Shown: positions 48,302-50,002 of the stretch, one piece after another
How the letters are laid out: each line of letters opens with the position of its first letter
How positions within the stretch are numbered: the stretch's first letter is position 1
Notes under the pieces: model-generated
The model's database searches: none
The model's input: the letters and a program-made list of their open reading frames with translations, nothing else
Told to the model about the DNA's origin: nothing
Assembly (NCBI RefSeq): GCF_035492835.1
Contig: NZ_DATJIY010000158.1
Location: 1 to 50,002 of the forward strand
Origin: Dinghuibacter sp035492835
GTDB taxonomy: Bacteria; Bacteroidota; Bacteroidia; Chitinophagales; Chitinophagaceae
DNA length: 50,002 bases
Direction: 5' to 3'
Position numbers and translations under genes: made by a program

Positions 48302-50002
48302 TCACAGGTTTTCGACTTCCACGGTCCGGCTGCCGCGGCCCTTGTCGTTGAACACGCGGAGCTTGATGTGGCCGTGGGTCGTGATGGGCTTAGTGTACAA
48401 TGCGCTGTGCGCGTCCGGTTCGGCGCCGTTGCTGGTGTAGCGGATCGCGAGTCCCGGGAACTGGACGTTGGCTAATACCTGTCCGTCTTTGACCAGGACG
48501 CCGGGCGGCGGCAGGCGATAGGCGTAGTCGTCGAGCTGGGGCAGGATATGGCGGCCCAGCAGGCTCGCGAAGGCGTACCAGGCGTCAGACATCGACTGGC
48601 GGGCGGCCGCGGTGTCGCGTTGGGTGGCCCAGACCGGGTCCGGCGCCCAGGCGCGTTCGGCCATGCCCAGCAGCTTGGGGAGGAGCTTGTATTCCAGGCC
48701 GTCGCCGCCCCGGAGGGTTTCGCCCCAGAGACAGCCCTCCAGGCCGACGATGTTGTTCCTGCCATAGTCGGTAAGGCGCTCCTTGGACGCTTTGAGCCCC
48801 GGCGGGAGCGGGTTGCCTTGCTCGTCTTGCTGGAGCAGGCGGAGGTAGTCGAACGGGATATAGGTAAACGGTTTGTCGGCGTCCTGGAAGGTGGCCCAGT
48901 AGTAGCCGAACTCATCGAACGACTTGTTGTAGGACATGTCGAAGTACAGGTTGGACGCCACCGATAGCACGACCTTGTACCCCGCGTTGGCCATCCGGTA
49001 GGCCAGGTCCTCCGCCCCACCCCCATTGTTCCAGATGTGGACCTGCATGCCGCTGCGCGCGAAGTCGGGATTGGGGAGGACGGAGGGGTGGCCGTCGGAT
49101 TGGGTTTTGCGCATGCCGGCTTCCTCCCAGGCGCTCGGGTAAAGCCCCTCGGACTTCAAGATCGAATCCACTTTGCCAAAGTAGTAATACCAAAGATCGT
49201 TCACGCTCGCGAGGTGCAACGCCTGGCAGGCGGGTGAACGCTCCCACACGCCAGCGGGCACTTCGTCACCACCGAGATGGATCGTTTCCAGCGGGACGCC
49301 GGCGTCGCGGTACATCGAGACGATTTCCGCCGTCACGCGTCCGATGAAGCGGTAGACCGATGGTAGCGCCACGTTCATCACGTTGTCGTGGTAGAGCTGC
49401 GGCGTCGAATAGACGGACGCGTCGGTGGTATCGCGGAGGAGGAACTCGAGGGCTTCGGCGGGGCGTCCGTCACGCATTAGGCGGCGGTAGCGGTTGTCCA
49501 TGGCCTTGACGGCGGCGCGGGCGTGGCCGGGGCTTTCGATTTCGGGGATGACGCGGATGTGCAGCTTTTGGGCGTAGCGCAGGATGTCGATGAATGTAGC
49601 GCGGGTATAGTAGCCGCTACCGGTGGGGCTGCTGGTGTCGGGACCGGAGCCGTAGCAGGGGCGCAGCCAGTCGCGGTCGTCGAGGGTGTGTCCGCGTTTA
49701 GCCCCGACCGTGGTGAGCTCGGGGAGCGATGGGATCTCGAGCCGCCAGCCCTCGTCGTCGGTGAGGTGGAAGTGAAAGGTGTTGAGCTTGCAAAAGGCCA
49801 TGAGGTCGAGGACGCGATAGATTTCTTTTTTTGTCTGGAAATTGCGGCCGACGTCCAGCATCAGGGAGCGGTACGCGAAGCGGGGCTGGTCGGTGATGTC
49901 GACGGCGGGGAAAAGCCACTGGTTTTTTGTCGCGTTGCGGGGGAAGAGGCGGAGGAAGGTTTGGATACCATAGAACATACCGGCGGGGGTCGAGGCATCT
50001 AT
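48302..50002 (-). CDS. Beta-N-acetylhexosaminidase, GH20 (5' end beyond the window)
   Basis: The frame is open to the right edge; 567 residues are seen and the residues before the internal Met at 49978 (DASTPAGMFYGIQTFLRLFP) belong to the normal domain-1/domain-2 junction, so the true start lies outside. The catalytic TIM barrel has RFAYRSLMLDVGRNFQTKKE, NTFHFHLTDDEGWRLEIPSL and RVIPEIESPGHARAAV. The Asp-Glu pair is in ETIHLGGDEVPAGVW: Glu is the acid, Asp positions the substrate acetamido group. WEEAGM and LEGCLWGETLRG complete the -1 site. The C-terminal ~75 residues form a chitobiase-type beta domain (GLAIRYTSNGAEPDAHSALY). It should release terminal GlcNAc/GalNAc from chitooligosaccharides or glycans. 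Confidence 0.94.
   Translation of the reverse strand: MDASTPAGMFYGIQTFLRLFPRNATKNQWLFPAVDITDQPRFAYRSLMLDVGRNFQTKKEIYRVLDLMAFCKLNTFHFHLTDDEGWRLEIPSLPELTTVGAKRGHTLDDRDWLRPCYGSGPDTSSPTGSGYYTRATFIDILRYAQKLHIRVIPEIESPGHARAAVKAMDNRYRRLMRDGRPAEALEFLLRDTTDASVYSTPQLYHDNVMNVALPSVYRFIGRVTAEIVSMYRDAGVPLETIHLGGDEVPAGVWERSPACQALHLASVNDLWYYYFGKVDSILKSEGLYPSAWEEAGMRKTQSDGHPSVLPNPDFARSGMQVHIWNNGGGAEDLAYRMANAGYKVVLSVASNLYFDMSYNKSFDEFGYYWATFQDADKPFTYIPFDYLRLLQQDEQGNPLPPGLKASKERLTDYGRNNIVGLEGCLWGETLRGGDGLEYKLLPKLLGMAERAWAPDPVWATQRDTAAARQSMSDAWYAFASLLGRHILPQLDDYAYRLPPPGVLVKDGQVLANVQFPGLAIRYTSNGAEPDAHSALYTKPITTHGHIKLRVFNDKGRGSRTVEVENL

Overview
This 50 kb window is a high-GC segment of a Bacteroidota chromosome, most likely family Chitinophagaceae. 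The assignment rests on gene content: a 2,114-residue cell-surface protein ending in a type IX secretion (T9SS) type-A sorting domain, an ECF sigma/FecR-DUF4974 pair, an array of roughly 800-residue MacB/FtsX permeases, a Nudix-type AraR regulator, and several secreted carbohydrate-active enzymes. I see no tRNA, rRNA, transposase, phage gene or CRISPR array. Coding density is high and no gene-free stretch exceeds 300 bases. The longest gaps are 39888-40139, 32357-32573, 26977-27177 and 33363-33542; they hold terminators or putative regulatory sites.

Layout. (1) 1-4.6 kb: tail of an antibiotic-biosynthesis-monooxygenase-like gene, then on the minus strand an ECF sigma - FecR anti-sigma - STN-domain protein operon. 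Its last member carries surface-type glycine/asparagine repeats where such operons usually have a TonB receptor. A paralogous repeat protein follows behind a terminator. (2) 4.6-9.2 kb: a macroglobulin-like surface protein translationally coupled to a GH43 glycosidase, plus a small lipoprotein. (3) 9.3-10.3 kb: an orphan class I terpene synthase with all catalytic motifs. (4) 10.3-29.9 kb: a large export locus transcribed leftward (HlyD-type adaptor, ABC ATPase, a TSGGG-repeat adhesin-like protein, five tandem two-domain FtsX permeases, TolC-like outer-membrane protein) and, divergently, an NtrC-type sigma-54 response regulator with its histidine kinase. (5) 29.9-33.4 kb: an SRPBCC-VOC fusion, an AraC regulator, a YhcG/DUF1016 nuclease gene that has lost its catalytic core by an internal deletion, and a Spy/CpxP-like protein. 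(6) 33.5-39.9 kb: the giant T9SS protein with seven He_PIG repeats. (7) 40.1-45.3 kb: a small Spy-like protein and a complete arabinose catabolic cluster araR-araB-araD-araA with a 20-bp operator-like palindrome before araB. (8) 45.3-50 kb: a beta-helix lipoprotein, a HAD hydrolase, a secreted protein of unknown function, and a GH20 beta-hexosaminidase running off the right edge.

How the genes fit together. The arabinose cluster converts L-arabinose to D-xylulose 5-phosphate. The GH43 enzyme, the beta-helix protein and the GH20 enzyme suggest a polysaccharide-degrading lifestyle, but no SusC/SusD pair is present here. The export locus looks like one regulated tripartite machine with an unusual surplus of permeases, and its divergent two-component system is the obvious regulator. 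The most unusual items are that five-permease exporter with an embedded repeat protein, the sigma/FecR/STN operon built around a surface-repeat protein, the orphan terpene synthase, and the microhomology deletion in yhcG.
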